Origin: Rhodospirillaceae bacterium CCH5-H10
GTDB lineage: Bacteria > Pseudomonadota > Alphaproteobacteria > Reyranellales > Reyranellaceae
Length of the DNA: 37,230 nt
Assembly (NCBI GenBank): GCA_001557035.1
Contig: LSKJ01000437.1
Coordinates: 1 to 37,230, forward strand
Direction: 5' to 3'
Shown here: positions 7,614-15,783 of the stretch, one piece after another
Position numbering within the stretch: position 1 is the first letter of the stretch
Layout: each line of letters begins with the position of its first letter
The notes under the pieces: generated by a model
Seen by the model: only the letters and a program-made list of their open reading frames with translations
The model's database searches: none
What the model was told of the DNA's origin: nothing
Program-made: the position numbers and the translations under genes

Positions 7614-10112
7614 ATGGAATCGTTGCGCGGCCTCTCCTCCTCGCCGGCAAGCGCATACGATGAACTGGTCACCGGCCAGAAGTCGATCCGCTACCACTGG
7701 CAAGGCATTCTGAGCGTCATCCGCTCGCTGCCCGGCGGGTTGGGCGAGCGCGTCGAGAGCGCGCGCCGCCAGCTCGAAGAGTCCGGCGCCACGGTCAACC
7801 TGCTGGACGATCGCGGCTCGGCGCGCTGGACGTTCGATCCGCTGCCACTCGTCATTGCGCCCGACGAATGGGCCCACATCGAATCCGGCCTGATCCAGCG
7901 CGCACGACTGCTCGACAAAGTGCTGGCCGACATCTACGGGCCGCAGACGCTGATGAAGGAGCATCTGCTGCCGCCGATGCTGGTGCATGCCAACCGGCAC
8001 TTCCATCGTCCGGCGCGGGTCACCGACGGCGTGGCGCCGCAGCAGTATCTCGGCCACTACGCCGTCGATCTCGTGCGCCTCAGCAACGGCCGCTGGCATG
8101 TGCTCGCCGATCACACCGAGCTACCCGCGGGCGCGGGCTACGCGCTCGAAATGCGTCGCGTGCTGGCGCGCAGCCTGCCGGAAGCCTTCCGCTCCATCCC
8201 GGTCCGCCATCTGCGGCCCTTCGTCGACCGCTGGCACGAATCGCTGCGTTCGCTCGCACCGGCCGCCGTGACACAGCCCAACATGGCGGTGCTGACGCCG
8301 GGCTCGCTGTCCGCCACCTATTTCGAGCACGTCTATCTCTCGCGCGTGCTGGGCGTGCCGCTGGTCGAAGGCGGCGACATGGTCGCGCGCGACGGCCAGG
8401 TCTCGATCAAGACGCTGGCCGGCCTGCGGCCCGTCCACGTGCTGCTGCGGCGCCTCGACAGTGCTTTCGCCGATCCGCTGGAGATGCGCGCCGATTCCGC
8501 GCTGGGCGTCACCGGCTTGGTGGAGGCCACGCGCAGCGGCAAGATCGCGCTCGCCAATGCGCTGGGCTCGGGCGTGGTCGAGACGCCCGCCATGATGCCG
8601 TTCCTCGAACGGCTGGGCGAACGGCTGCTGGGCGAGAAGCTGGAGCTGCCGTCGCTCGATGTCTGGTGGCTGGGCGAGCCGACAGCCCTGAGCTTCGCGC
8701 TGGCCAATCTCGATCTGATGATCGTGCGTCCCTGCCTCGGCCAGGATCGCGAGCCCATCGTCGTGGGCATGCTGGAGGCCGCGGAGCGCAAGGCGCTGGT
8801 CGAGCGCATCCGCGCCCAGCCCGGCCAGTTCGTCGCGCAGTATCCCATGACGCCGTCGCTCACGCCCAAATGGGACGGCGAGTCTCTGGTGCCGTCGGCC
8901 GTCGTGCTGCGCGCCTTCGTGGTGGCCGATCATGACACCTATCACGTTCTGCCCGGGGGAATCGCGCGCGAACCCGATGGCGACACCGCCCTGCGCTCGC
9001 TGGGCCGCCTGCACGGCACGCTGAAGGACGTCTGGGTGCTCGCCGAGGACGCCGCCGACGTGCAGCTTCCGACCACCCGGCGCTTTCACCAGCTGGCCGT
9101 GGAACGCAGCAGCGCGGACCTGCAGAGCCGCGTCGCCGACAATCTCTTCTGGCTCGGCCGCTACATCGAACGCCTCGACAACGATGCGCGCATGTTGCGC
9201 ACCGCCGCGGCGCGGGTGGCGCAGGGCGCCGTGGGCCCGCGCGACGCGGTCGAGCTCAGGCTGCTCGGCCGCCTGCTCGACCAGACCAATCTGATGGATC
9301 ATTCGTCGGCCCTCGCGCCACCGGAAAGCGCGCTGTTCCAACAGGGGCTGGCGGCCGTCGCCGCCGACGATCGCGGCCTCGCCACCGTGCTCGACGGCAT
9401 CCAGCGGCTGACCGCCACGATGCGCGACCGCTTCTCCGTCGACATGACCACGGCCGCCGGCCCCGAGATGATCGAGGTGCGCAAGCGCCTGCTGGCGGCG
9501 CGCGGCAATCTCGATCCCCTGCTCGCCGCGCTGGACGAGATCGTGCGCTTCGTCGCCACGCTCTCCGGTCTCGCGCAGGAGAACATGACGCGTGGCACCG
9601 GCTGGCGCTTCCTCGATCTCGGCCGCCGGCTCGAACGGGCGTTGCACGTGCTCACCGGCGCGCTCGGGCCCTTCACCCTGTCGCCGATCGACTGGGATGC
9701 CTCGATGCGCCTGGCGCTCGAACTGTGCGACAGCACGATCACCTACCGAACCCGCTATCTCGGCCAGCTCCAGCCGGCGCCGGTGCTCGACCTCGTCATC
9801 CTCGACGACGCCAACCCGCGCGGGCTGGTTTTCCAGCTGCGCGCCATAAGCGGCCATCTCGACTATCTCGCGCGCGCCTCGGGCGTGCGGGTCGCCGCTC
9901 CGCCCGCGTCGCTGGAAGTCGACCTGGAAGCGGTGGTCCGCCAGTTCGGCGGCGACGAACAGGCGTGGCGCCACGAGGGGCTGGCGCTCGCCATGCTGCG
10001 CGACGTCGCCTCCGACACCGAGCAGCATCTCGACCGGCTGTCCGAGGCGATTACCCGCGCCTACTTCTCCCACGTGCCGGCGGCGCAGGCCGTGGGCTCG
10101 TCGGGCAGCTGA
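7614..10112 (+). CDS. Circularly permuted ATP-grasp / alpha-E domain fusion protein
   Basis: An 832-residue fusion. Residues 1 to about 490 match the circularly permuted type 2 ATP-grasp family (DUF404/DUF407), with hallmark stretches YDELVTGQKSIRYHWQGIL, LLDKVLADIYGPQ, YLGHYAVDLVR, TPGSLSATYFEHVYLSR and VLRAFVV. Residues from about 502 (LQSRVADNLFWLGRYIERLD) to about 820 are the mostly helical alpha-E domain (DUF403). In many genomes these are two adjacent genes; here they are one polypeptide, so the modules almost surely act together. ATP-grasp enzymes of this type are predicted to make carboxylate-amine bonds; substrate and product are unknown. It lies 64 bp after the DUF2126 gene across a locally AT-rich patch (7590-7606) and 13 bp before the second transglutaminase gene. 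Confidence 0.93.
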   Translation: MESLRGLSSSPASAYDELVTGQKSIRYHWQGILSVIRSLPGGLGERVESARRQLEESGATVNLLDDRGSARWTFDPLPLVIAPDEWAHIESGLIQRARLLDKVLADIYGPQTLMKEHLLPPMLVHANRHFHRPARVTDGVAPQQYLGHYAVDLVRLSNGRWHVLADHTELPAGAGYALEMRRVLARSLPEAFRSIPVRHLRPFVDRWHESLRSLAPAAVTQPNMAVLTPGSLSATYFEHVYLSRVLGVPLVEGGDMVARDGQVSIKTLAGLRPVHVLLRRLDSAFADPLEMRADSALGVTGLVEATRSGKIALANALGSGVVETPAMMPFLERLGERLLGEKLELPSLDVWWLGEPTALSFALANLDLMIVRPCLGQDREPIVVGMLEAAERKALVERIRAQPGQFVAQYPMTPSLTPKWDGESLVPSAVVLRAFVVADHDTYHVLPGGIAREPDGDTALRSLGRLHGTLKDVWVLAEDAADVQLPTTRRFHQLAVERSSADLQSRVADNLFWLGRYIERLDNDARMLRTAAARVAQGAVGPRDAVELRLLGRLLDQTNLMDHSSALAPPESALFQQGLAAVAADDRGLATVLDGIQRLTATMRDRFSVDMTTAAGPEMIEVRKRLLAARGNLDPLLAALDEIVRFVATLSGLAQENMTRGTGWRFLDLGRRLERALHVLTGALGPFTLSPIDWDASMRLALELCDSTITYRTRYLGQLQPAPVLDLVILDDANPRGLVFQLRAISGHLDYLARASGVRVAAPPASLEVDLEAVVRQFGGDEQAWRHEGLALAMLRDVASDTEQHLDRLSEAITRAYFSHVPAAQAVGSSGS

Positions 10113-10125
10113 GCGGAGGACCGCC

Positions 10126-11004
10126 GTGCACTACCTGCTCTCGCACCGCACGACCTACACCTACGCCAGCACGGTCGATTCGGCGCACCATATCGCCCAC
10201 CTGCGCGCCCGCGACTTTCCCGGCCAGAAGGTCAGCGCCATCGGCATCGTGACGAGCCCGCTGCCCGCCCTTGCCGTGCAGCATGTCGACCATTTCGGCA
10301 ACCTCATCGACATCTACCGGATCGACAAGCCCCACACGCGCTTCGACATCGAGGTCCGGGCCGAAGTCGAGGTGAGCTTCCCGGAACCGCCGCCCGCCGC
10401 GTCGACTCCGGCCTGGGAGGACATCCGCGCCGCGCTGTCCGGAGACGGCTTTCCCGTGCCGGTGGAAGCGAGCGAGTTCGTCCACGATTCGCCGCTGGTG
10501 CCGAGCGTCGAGGCGCTGCGCGACTACGGCGCCCAGTCGTTCACCGCCGGGCGACCGATCCTCGAGGCGGCGCGCGAACTGACCTCGCGGATCAAGGCCG
10601 ATTTCGAGTACCACCCCGGCGCCACCGACATCTCGACGCCGCTGGGCGACGTCTTCGCGGGCAAGGCCGGCGTCTGCCAGGACTTCGCGCATGTCCAGAT
10701 CGCGGCGCTGCGGGCGCACGGGCTCGCGGCGGGCTACGTGTCCGGCTACATCCGCACGATCCATTCGCGCGAGGAGATCGCCCTGCGCGGCGCCGATGCG
10801 AGCCATGCCTGGGTCGCCGTCTGGTGCGGCGAGGCAGCGGGCTGGGTCCATCTCGACCCGACCAACGACCTGATCGCGCACGAGGACCACGTCGCCGTGG
10901 CCTGGGGCCGCGATTTCTCCGACGTGAGCCCGCTGCGCGGCGTCATCCTGGGCGGCGATTCCCATTCCTACGGAGTCGCCGTGACGCTCGTTCCGACGGG
11001 CTGA
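10126..11004 (+). CDS. Transglutaminase-like cysteine protease-fold protein
   Basis: A 292-residue protein with an N-terminal beta domain (LLSHRTTYTYASTVDSAHHI) and a transglutaminase-like core. The triad is visible as C184 (GKAGVCQDFAH), H228 (DASHAWVAVW) and D244 (HLDPTND). Translation starts at a GTG with a strong GGAGGA site at 10115-10120, 5 nt upstream. There is no signal peptide. This stand-alone form is the usual partner of the ATP-grasp and alpha-E proteins; bacterial members are thought to be peptidases or amidases more often than cross-linkers. It ends the three-gene unit and is followed by GC-rich hairpins rather than a T-tailed terminator. It shares triad architecture with the N-terminal part of the 1127-residue protein but is a separate paralogue. 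Confidence 0.93.
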   Translation: MHYLLSHRTTYTYASTVDSAHHIAHLRARDFPGQKVSAIGIVTSPLPALAVQHVDHFGNLIDIYRIDKPHTRFDIEVRAEVEVSFPEPPPAASTPAWEDIRAALSGDGFPVPVEASEFVHDSPLVPSVEALRDYGAQSFTAGRPILEAARELTSRIKADFEYHPGATDISTPLGDVFAGKAGVCQDFAHVQIAALRAHGLAAGYVSGYIRTIHSREEIALRGADASHAWVAVWCGEAAGWVHLDPTNDLIAHEDHVAVAWGRDFSDVSPLRGVILGGDSHSYGVAVTLVPTG

Positions 11005-11009
11005 ACCGG

Positions 11010-11051
11010 CCTCCCCATTCAGATGGGGAGGAGTCGTCGTCTTACGACGAC
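11010..11051. repeat. Tandem perfect hairpins after the transglutaminase operon
   Basis: CCTCCCCAT (11010-11018), loop TCAG, ATGGGGAGG (11023-11031), followed at once by GTCGTCGT (11033-11040), loop CTT, ACGACGAC (11044-11051). No T tract follows, so neither is a classical terminator. They could stabilise the 3' end of the message or be a dispersed repeat unit. They lie in the 152-bp gap between convergent genes. Confidence 0.6.
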
Positions 11052-11107
11052 GGAGGGGTCATGAGGTGGTCGCTCGTCCTTCGGCGCTCCCGGACATTGC
11101 AAGCTTG

Positions 11108-11163
11108 GCGGCTTGTAACCAAGCCGCAGCCTGCCGCTCAATGGGCTGAGCTTCGCTCAGCCC
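11108..11163. other. Two hairpins, one overlapping the stop of the oxaloacetate decarboxylase gene
   Basis: GCGGCTTG (11108-11115), loop TAAC, CAAGCCGC (11120-11127), then GGGCTGAGC (11143-11151), loop TTC, GCTCAGCCC (11155-11163). The second hairpin contains the minus-strand TGA stop codon (11157-11159) in its arm. Six A residues follow on the plus strand, which on the minus strand are T residues upstream of the hairpin, the wrong side for a terminator. Possible 3'-end stabiliser. Confidence 0.45.
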
Positions 11164-12014
11164 AAAAAATCCTTCGTCCAGCGTGCGTAGTCGGCGTCGC
11201 GCGTGACCTTCTTCATCAGGTCGGGGCTGGCCACGCCCTGCAGTTTCGACGGCTGCGTGCCCTCGCGCAGCGCCTTCAGCGTCTCGTAGGTCGCCTTCAC
11301 CGCCGCCGCGAAGGGCTGATGGCCCTGCAGCGCGATGCGGACGCGGCGGGCGCTGAGATAGGCGAGATCCGTCAGGTCGCCCGACACGCCGCCCAGGATG
11401 ATCGGCAGTGTGGTCGCCGCGGAGATCGCATCGAGTTCGGCGCGCGTGCGCACGCCGACGAAGAACAGCGCATCGACGCCCACCGCCTCGTAGGCCTTGC
11501 CGCGCGCGATCGCGTCGTCGAGGCTGGTGATCGTCACGGCGCTGGTCCGGCCTGCGATGCAAAGGTCGGGATCCTGCCGTCCGCCCAGCGCCGCCTTCAT
11601 CTTTCCGACGCCCTCCGCGATCGAGATCAGCCGCGGCGCCGTGGTGCCGTACGGCGTCGGCAGGTCGGTATCCTCGAGGCTGAGGCCGCTGACGCCCGCG
11701 GTCTCCAGCTCCTCGACCGTGCGGCGCACGTTCAGCGCGTTGCCGTAGCCGTGGTCGGCGTCGACCATGAGCGGCAGGTTTCCGGCCCGGTTGATGCGAT
11801 AGGCCTGACCCGCGAACTCGCTCAACGTGAGGACGATCAGGTCGGGGGCACCCAGCACGGTCATGGACGCGACCGAGCCGGCGAACATGCCGATCTCGAA
11901 GCCCAGGTCCTCCGCAATCCGTGCCGAAATCGGATCGAACACCGAACCCGGATGAATACAGCGGTCGCCCGCGAGCAGCGCCCGGAAACGCTTCCGGCGA
12001 TCGGTCCAGTGCAT
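11157..12014 (-). CDS. Oxaloacetate decarboxylase of the PEP mutase/isocitrate lyase superfamily
   Basis: A 285-residue (beta/alpha)8 barrel enzyme predicted to convert oxaloacetate to pyruvate and CO2. It matches, from memory, Pseudomonas aeruginosa PA4872, characterised as an oxaloacetate decarboxylase: shared stretches include RALLAGDRCIHPGSVFDPIS, LTLSEFAGQA, DADHGYGNALNVRRTVEELE (85-104, with the metal-binding Asp residues) and ED at 114-115. A GH-x(2)-F-x-AAVKATYE segment near residue 230 retains the His that distinguishes this group from isocitrate lyases. A ribosome binding site (GAGGGGAGA on the minus strand) precedes the start. It is monocistronic, divergent from the flavin monooxygenase operon and convergent with the transglutaminase operon. 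A 2-methylisocitrate-lyase-like role is less likely. Confidence 0.88.
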   Translation of the reverse strand: MHWTDRRKRFRALLAGDRCIHPGSVFDPISARIAEDLGFEIGMFAGSVASMTVLGAPDLIVLTLSEFAGQAYRINRAGNLPLMVDADHGYGNALNVRRTVEELETAGVSGLSLEDTDLPTPYGTTAPRLISIAEGVGKMKAALGGRQDPDLCIAGRTSAVTITSLDDAIARGKAYEAVGVDALFFVGVRTRAELDAISAATTLPIILGGVSGDLTDLAYLSARRVRIALQGHQPFAAAVKATYETLKALREGTQPSKLQGVASPDLMKKVTRDADYARWTKDFLG

Positions 12015-12231
12015 GATGGATCTCCCCTCGTTCCCTTCTCCTTACCAAACGCGAGGGCTGCCATGCAGCGGCGGATTTCGAAGGGCAAACTGGATCGCCC
12101 CCGCAACGATCCGGCTGCTGGTTCCTGACGGCCGGGGTGGTCTATTATTTGTTCGGGCTGGAAACCAAAGGCGCGGATCGACCGGAAACCGGCGACCGCC
12201 TGACAGGCACATTCGTTCGAAGAGGTCGATC
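12015..12231. promoter_or_regulatory. Divergent promoter region with a -10-like TATTAT
   Basis: A 217-bp intergenic space between divergent start codons. For the plus strand, TATTAT at 12143-12148 is a good -10 match in a locally AT-rich patch, with only a poor -35 candidate (TTCCTG, 12122-12127, 15-bp spacer). A short dyad CCGG-AAA-CCGG lies near 12181-12191. The plus-strand gene has only a weak ribosome binding site (AGAGG, 12221-12225). Confidence 0.35.
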
Positions 12232-13431
12232 ATGGATACGCTGATCCTGTCTGCCGCCGATCTTGCCGGCGACCCCGCCGTGGTCTCGCGCGCCGAGGCC
12301 CTGCGGCCGGCCGTCGAGGCGGCTTCGAACCAGATCGAGGAGACGCGCCGGCTGCCGCCAGCGCTGCTCGACAAGCTCCACGAGGCGCAGCTGTTCCGCC
12401 TTCTGTTGCCGCGTTCCTCGGAGGGAATCGAGACCGATCCCATCACGTTCTTCCATGTGATCGAGACGATCGCCCGCGGCGACGCCTCGACCGCCTGGTG
12501 CCTGAGCCAGGCCGGCGGCTGCGCCATGTCGGCGGCCTATCTCGACCTGCCTGTGGCGCGGTCGATCTTCGGCGACGATCCGCGCGCCGTGCTGGCCTGG
12601 GGCCCCGGGCCGAAGGTCAAGGCCGTGGAGTGCGAGGGCGGTTACAAGGTGACCGGCGTCTGGGCCTTCGCGTCGGGCGGCCGCCATGCGACGTGGTTGG
12701 GCGCCCACTGCCCGATCTTCCAGGCCGACGGCTCGCCGCGCCTCGACGAGAACGGCCGTCAGCAGGAACGCACGATGCTGGTGCGGACCGGCGACGTGCA
12801 GTGGACGGACATCTGGAACACGGTCGGCCTGCGCGGCACGGCCAGCGACCAGTTCGCCCTCAAGGACTTCTTCGTCCGCGCCGACCACTCGATCACGCGC
12901 GAGTTCGAGCTGGAATGCCGCGAGAGCGGGCCGCTCTACCGGATGGGCGCCGGCACCTGCTACCAGGTGGGCTTCGCGGGCGTGGCTTGCGGCATCGCCC
13001 GCGGCGCGCTCGACTGCTTCCTCGACGTTGCCCGCAACAAGGTGCCGCGCGGCCTCAAGAGCCCGATCCGCGACAATGCGGTGGTGCAGTCCAATCTCGC
13101 GCAGGCCGAGGTCAATCTCCGGTCCGCCCGCGCCTTCCTGCTGCAGTCGATGGCCGGGATCTGGAAGGACCTCTCGGCCGGCAACACGATCACCGTCGAG
13201 CAGCGCATCACCATCCGCATGGCCGCGACCAACGCCATCCACAAGGCCAAGGACGCCGTCGACTTCGCCTACAATGCCGCCGGCGCCACGGCGATCTTCG
13301 AGAACCATCCGCTGGAGCGCCGCTTCCGCGACATCCACACCGTGACCCAGCAGCTGCAGGGCCGGCTTTCCCATTTCGAGACCGTCGGCGCCTGGATGAT
13401 GGGCGCCGATGCCGACCTCACGTTCGTCTGA
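12232..13431 (+). CDS. Acyl-CoA dehydrogenase-fold flavin-dependent monooxygenase
   Basis: A 399-residue protein with the acyl-CoA dehydrogenase fold in the order N-terminal helical domain (about 1-110), central beta domain (about 115-225; GYKVTGVWAFASGGRHATWL) and C-terminal four-helix bundle (about 235-385). It resembles group D two-component flavin monooxygenases (HsaA, DszC and HpaB-like) more than true acyl-CoA dehydrogenases: I do not see the usual catalytic Glu context, and the ending FENHPLERRFRDIHTVTQQLQGRL is typical of the monooxygenase branch. Such enzymes need reduced flavin from a separate reductase, and none is encoded here. The start is set at the ATG at 12232, since the longer upstream reading frame is unrelated sequence. 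It is the first gene of a four-gene oxidative operon. The substrate is unknown. Confidence 0.85.
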   Translation: MDTLILSAADLAGDPAVVSRAEALRPAVEAASNQIEETRRLPPALLDKLHEAQLFRLLLPRSSEGIETDPITFFHVIETIARGDASTAWCLSQAGGCAMSAAYLDLPVARSIFGDDPRAVLAWGPGPKVKAVECEGGYKVTGVWAFASGGRHATWLGAHCPIFQADGSPRLDENGRQQERTMLVRTGDVQWTDIWNTVGLRGTASDQFALKDFFVRADHSITREFELECRESGPLYRMGAGTCYQVGFAGVACGIARGALDCFLDVARNKVPRGLKSPIRDNAVVQSNLAQAEVNLRSARAFLLQSMAGIWKDLSAGNTITVEQRITIRMAATNAIHKAKDAVDFAYNAAGATAIFENHPLERRFRDIHTVTQQLQGRLSHFETVGAWMMGADADLTFV

Positions 13432-13450
13432 TCAAACTACGGAGACCGAC

Positions 13451-13876
13451 ATGCCGCTGGGCCCCTTGCAGCACTACACGATCGAACCGTCGAACCTCGA
13501 AGCCACCAAGGACTTCTATTGCGACGTGCTCGGCCTCGAGAACGGCGACCGTCCGCCGCTCGGCTTCCCGGGTTACTGGCTCTATTCCGGCGGCGTGGCC
13601 ACCGTGCATCTGCTGGGCGAGCGCAAGCCGCGTGAAGGCATCGTCGTGCGCGGCACCGAGAAGAAGTTCGAGGATACCGGCCGCTTCGACCACATCGCCT
13701 TCGCCGCCAGCGACCTGCCCGGCGTGCGCAAGCGCCTGCAGTCGAAGAACGTGAAGTTCCGCGAGCAGATCGTCCCACGCACCGGCGCGGCGCAGATCTT
13801 CCTCTACGATCCCGACGGCGTCGGCGTGGAACTGAACTTCCCGGCGGAAGAGGTCCAGGCGGAAGCCAGGGCCTAG
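13451..13876 (+). CDS. VOC family (glyoxalase/dioxygenase-fold) protein
   Basis: A 141-residue vicinal-oxygen-chelate protein with two beta-alpha-beta-beta-beta halves: LQHYTIEPSNLEATKDFY at the start and RFDHIAFAASDLPGVRKRL in the middle. Possible metal ligands are H8, H81 and E128 (GVGVELNF), in the usual VOC positions. A ribosome binding site GGAG (13441-13444) fixes the ATG at 13451, discarding 14 upstream residues. VOC enzymes include dioxygenases, glyoxalases and epimerases, and the reaction cannot be assigned. Its TAG stop overlaps the GTG of the hydrolase gene (TAGTG), so the two are translationally coupled. A second, unrelated VOC gene lies at 32217-32597. Confidence 0.88.
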   Translation: MPLGPLQHYTIEPSNLEATKDFYCDVLGLENGDRPPLGFPGYWLYSGGVATVHLLGERKPREGIVVRGTEKKFEDTGRFDHIAFAASDLPGVRKRLQSKNVKFREQIVPRTGAAQIFLYDPDGVGVELNFPAEEVQAEARA

Positions 13877-15759
13877 TGCTACTTTCCCTCGAGATCGAAA
13901 AGGTCGAGCCCCTCGCCGACGGCGCGCCGTTCGGCGAGGCCGGCTCCTACGAGCGCGTCATTGCCGTTGCCCGGGGCGAGGTCGATCCGGCGGCGCCCGG
14001 CAATAGGGGTATTGCCCTGATCGACAAGGCGCCGCGCAATGCCGCCGGCAAGGTCGAGTACGCGACCAGCGTCTTCATCCTGCGTCCGAAGGATGCCGCG
14101 CGCGGCAACGGGCGCATCCTCTACGAAGTGAACAATCGCGGCCGCAAGATGCTGTTCGGCAACATCGCCGACGGCCCGCAGGGCGTGAACGACCCGAAGA
14201 CCCTGGCCGATCTCGGCAACGCCTTCCCGCTGCGCCTCGGCTACACCATCGTCTGGTCGGGCTGGGACCCGGATGCGCCCCGCGCCAACATGGGCCTCGC
14301 GCTCACCGCGCCGGTCGCCACGGACAACGGCCAGCCGATCGTGCAGACGGTTCGTGAGGAATGGGTGTCGGGCACGCGGATCGGCGTGCTGGAAACCTTC
14401 AAGCTCTCGCACGAGGCCGCCACGCTCGAACAGCCACGCGCCCGCCTCACGGTGCGCGAGCGCGCCGACGACGAGCCGCGCGAGCTGCCGCTGAACCAGT
14501 GGTCGTTCGTCGATGCCCGCTCGATCAAGCTGAGAGACGGCACCACGGCCCAGCCGGGCTTCCTCTACGAATTCCACTACGAAGCGAAGAACCCGAAGGT
14601 TCAGGGGTTGGGCTTCGCCGCGACGCGCGACGTGGTGAGCTGGCTGCGGCATTCGCCCGACGCGGTGAAGGCCACGGGCCGTCCGATCACGCATGCGCTG
14701 GCCATCGGCTTCTCGCAGGCCGGCCGTTACCTGCGCAATCACATCGCCGAAGGCTTCAACCGCGACGAACAGGGACGTCGCGTATTCGACGGGATCCATA
14801 GTCACATCGCGGGCGTCGGCCGCGTGTTCTTCAACACGCCCTTCGCCCAACCGGCGCGTACCAACACCCAGCACGAGGATCACGGTTTCCCGGAGAACGA
14901 GTTTCCGTTCTCCACGGCAACGCTGAGCGATCCGCTGACCGGCACGACCGGCTCGCTGTTCAGGGGTGACGGCAGCGACCCGCTGCTGATCGAGACCAAC
15001 ACCTCGACCGAATACTGGCAGAAGGGCGCCTCCCTGCTGCACACCGATCCGCTCGGCACCAGGGACATCGCCCTGCCGGAGAACTCGCGCGTCTACATGA
15101 TCGCCGGCACCCAGCATGGCGGCCGCGCCGGGGCGACGACCGATCCCGGCCCCAACATCAATCCGCGCAACCCGCACAATCCGATGCCCGCCATCCGCGC
15201 CCTGCTGGTCGCGCTCGACGAATGGGTCGTGTCGGGCAAGGCGCCGCCGCCCAGCCGCGTGCCGACGTTGGCCGAAGGCACGCTGGTCGCGGCCGACAAG
15301 ACCGGCTTCCCCGCCGTTCCCGGCGCCGCGATCGTGCGCACCACCAACGTCGTCGCGCCGCCGGGCGACTGGGTGAAGCCGGTCGCGTCCGACAAGGCCT
15401 ATCGCACGCTGGTCAGCAAGGTCGACGCCGACGGCAACGAGGTCGCGGGCATTCGCCTGCCCGACATCGCCGTGCCGCTCGCGACCTACACCGGCTGGAA
15501 CGAGTACAAGCCGCCGTATCCGAAGGGCGAGATCGCCGACCGCGATGGAAGCTGCCTGCCGCTTCCCACGGACAAGGCGGCCCGCGAGGCTGCGGGCGAT
15601 CCGCGTCCGTCGATCGCCGAGCGCTACAAGGACGGCGCCGACTACGTCGCCAGGGTCCAGGCGGTGGTCACGCAATTGATGGCCGACCGGCTGCTGCTGG
15701 TCGAGGACGCCGAACGCTATCTCGACCGTGCGCGCAAGGAACCGCGCGTCGCGCCTTAA
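13876..15759 (+). CDS. Large alpha/beta hydrolase domain protein
   Basis: A 627-residue protein starting at a GTG that shares its G with the upstream TAG stop. The nucleophile elbow is GFSQAGRYLRNHIAEGFNRD (about 277-296), with S279 in G-x-S-x-G. The segment AGTQHGGRAG near 413-422 looks like the histidine loop. Length and layout match the family called simply alpha/beta hydrolase domain in Pfam (PF20091, recalled), whose members are largely uncharacterised. There is no clear signal peptide: the N-terminus is LLSLEIEKVEPLADGAPFGE. Its tight coupling to the VOC gene and to a flavin monooxygenase suggests hydrolysis of an oxygenated intermediate such as an ester or lactone; that is inference. 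Confidence 0.8.
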   Translation: MLLSLEIEKVEPLADGAPFGEAGSYERVIAVARGEVDPAAPGNRGIALIDKAPRNAAGKVEYATSVFILRPKDAARGNGRILYEVNNRGRKMLFGNIADGPQGVNDPKTLADLGNAFPLRLGYTIVWSGWDPDAPRANMGLALTAPVATDNGQPIVQTVREEWVSGTRIGVLETFKLSHEAATLEQPRARLTVRERADDEPRELPLNQWSFVDARSIKLRDGTTAQPGFLYEFHYEAKNPKVQGLGFAATRDVVSWLRHSPDAVKATGRPITHALAIGFSQAGRYLRNHIAEGFNRDEQGRRVFDGIHSHIAGVGRVFFNTPFAQPARTNTQHEDHGFPENEFPFSTATLSDPLTGTTGSLFRGDGSDPLLIETNTSTEYWQKGASLLHTDPLGTRDIALPENSRVYMIAGTQHGGRAGATTDPGPNINPRNPHNPMPAIRALLVALDEWVVSGKAPPPSRVPTLAEGTLVAADKTGFPAVPGAAIVRTTNVVAPPGDWVKPVASDKAYRTLVSKVDADGNEVAGIRLPDIAVPLATYTGWNEYKPPYPKGEIADRDGSCLPLPTDKAAREAAGDPRPSIAERYKDGADYVARVQAVVTQLMADRLLLVEDAERYLDRARKEPRVAP

Positions 15760-15783
15760 CGAACAGATTCAAGGGAGATCGAA

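Noticed and set aside
4702..7713. A 1003-codon plus-strand frame overlapping the transglutaminase-DUF2126 gene
   Set aside because: It is an Arg/Ala-rich frame-shifted shadow of the real protein, with no domains.
11143..11163. GGGCTGAGC/GCTCAGCCC hairpin with an A6 run as a rho-independent terminator
   Set aside because: For the minus-strand gene the T run comes before the stem, and for the plus strand the stem is followed by A residues, so neither direction has a terminator tail.
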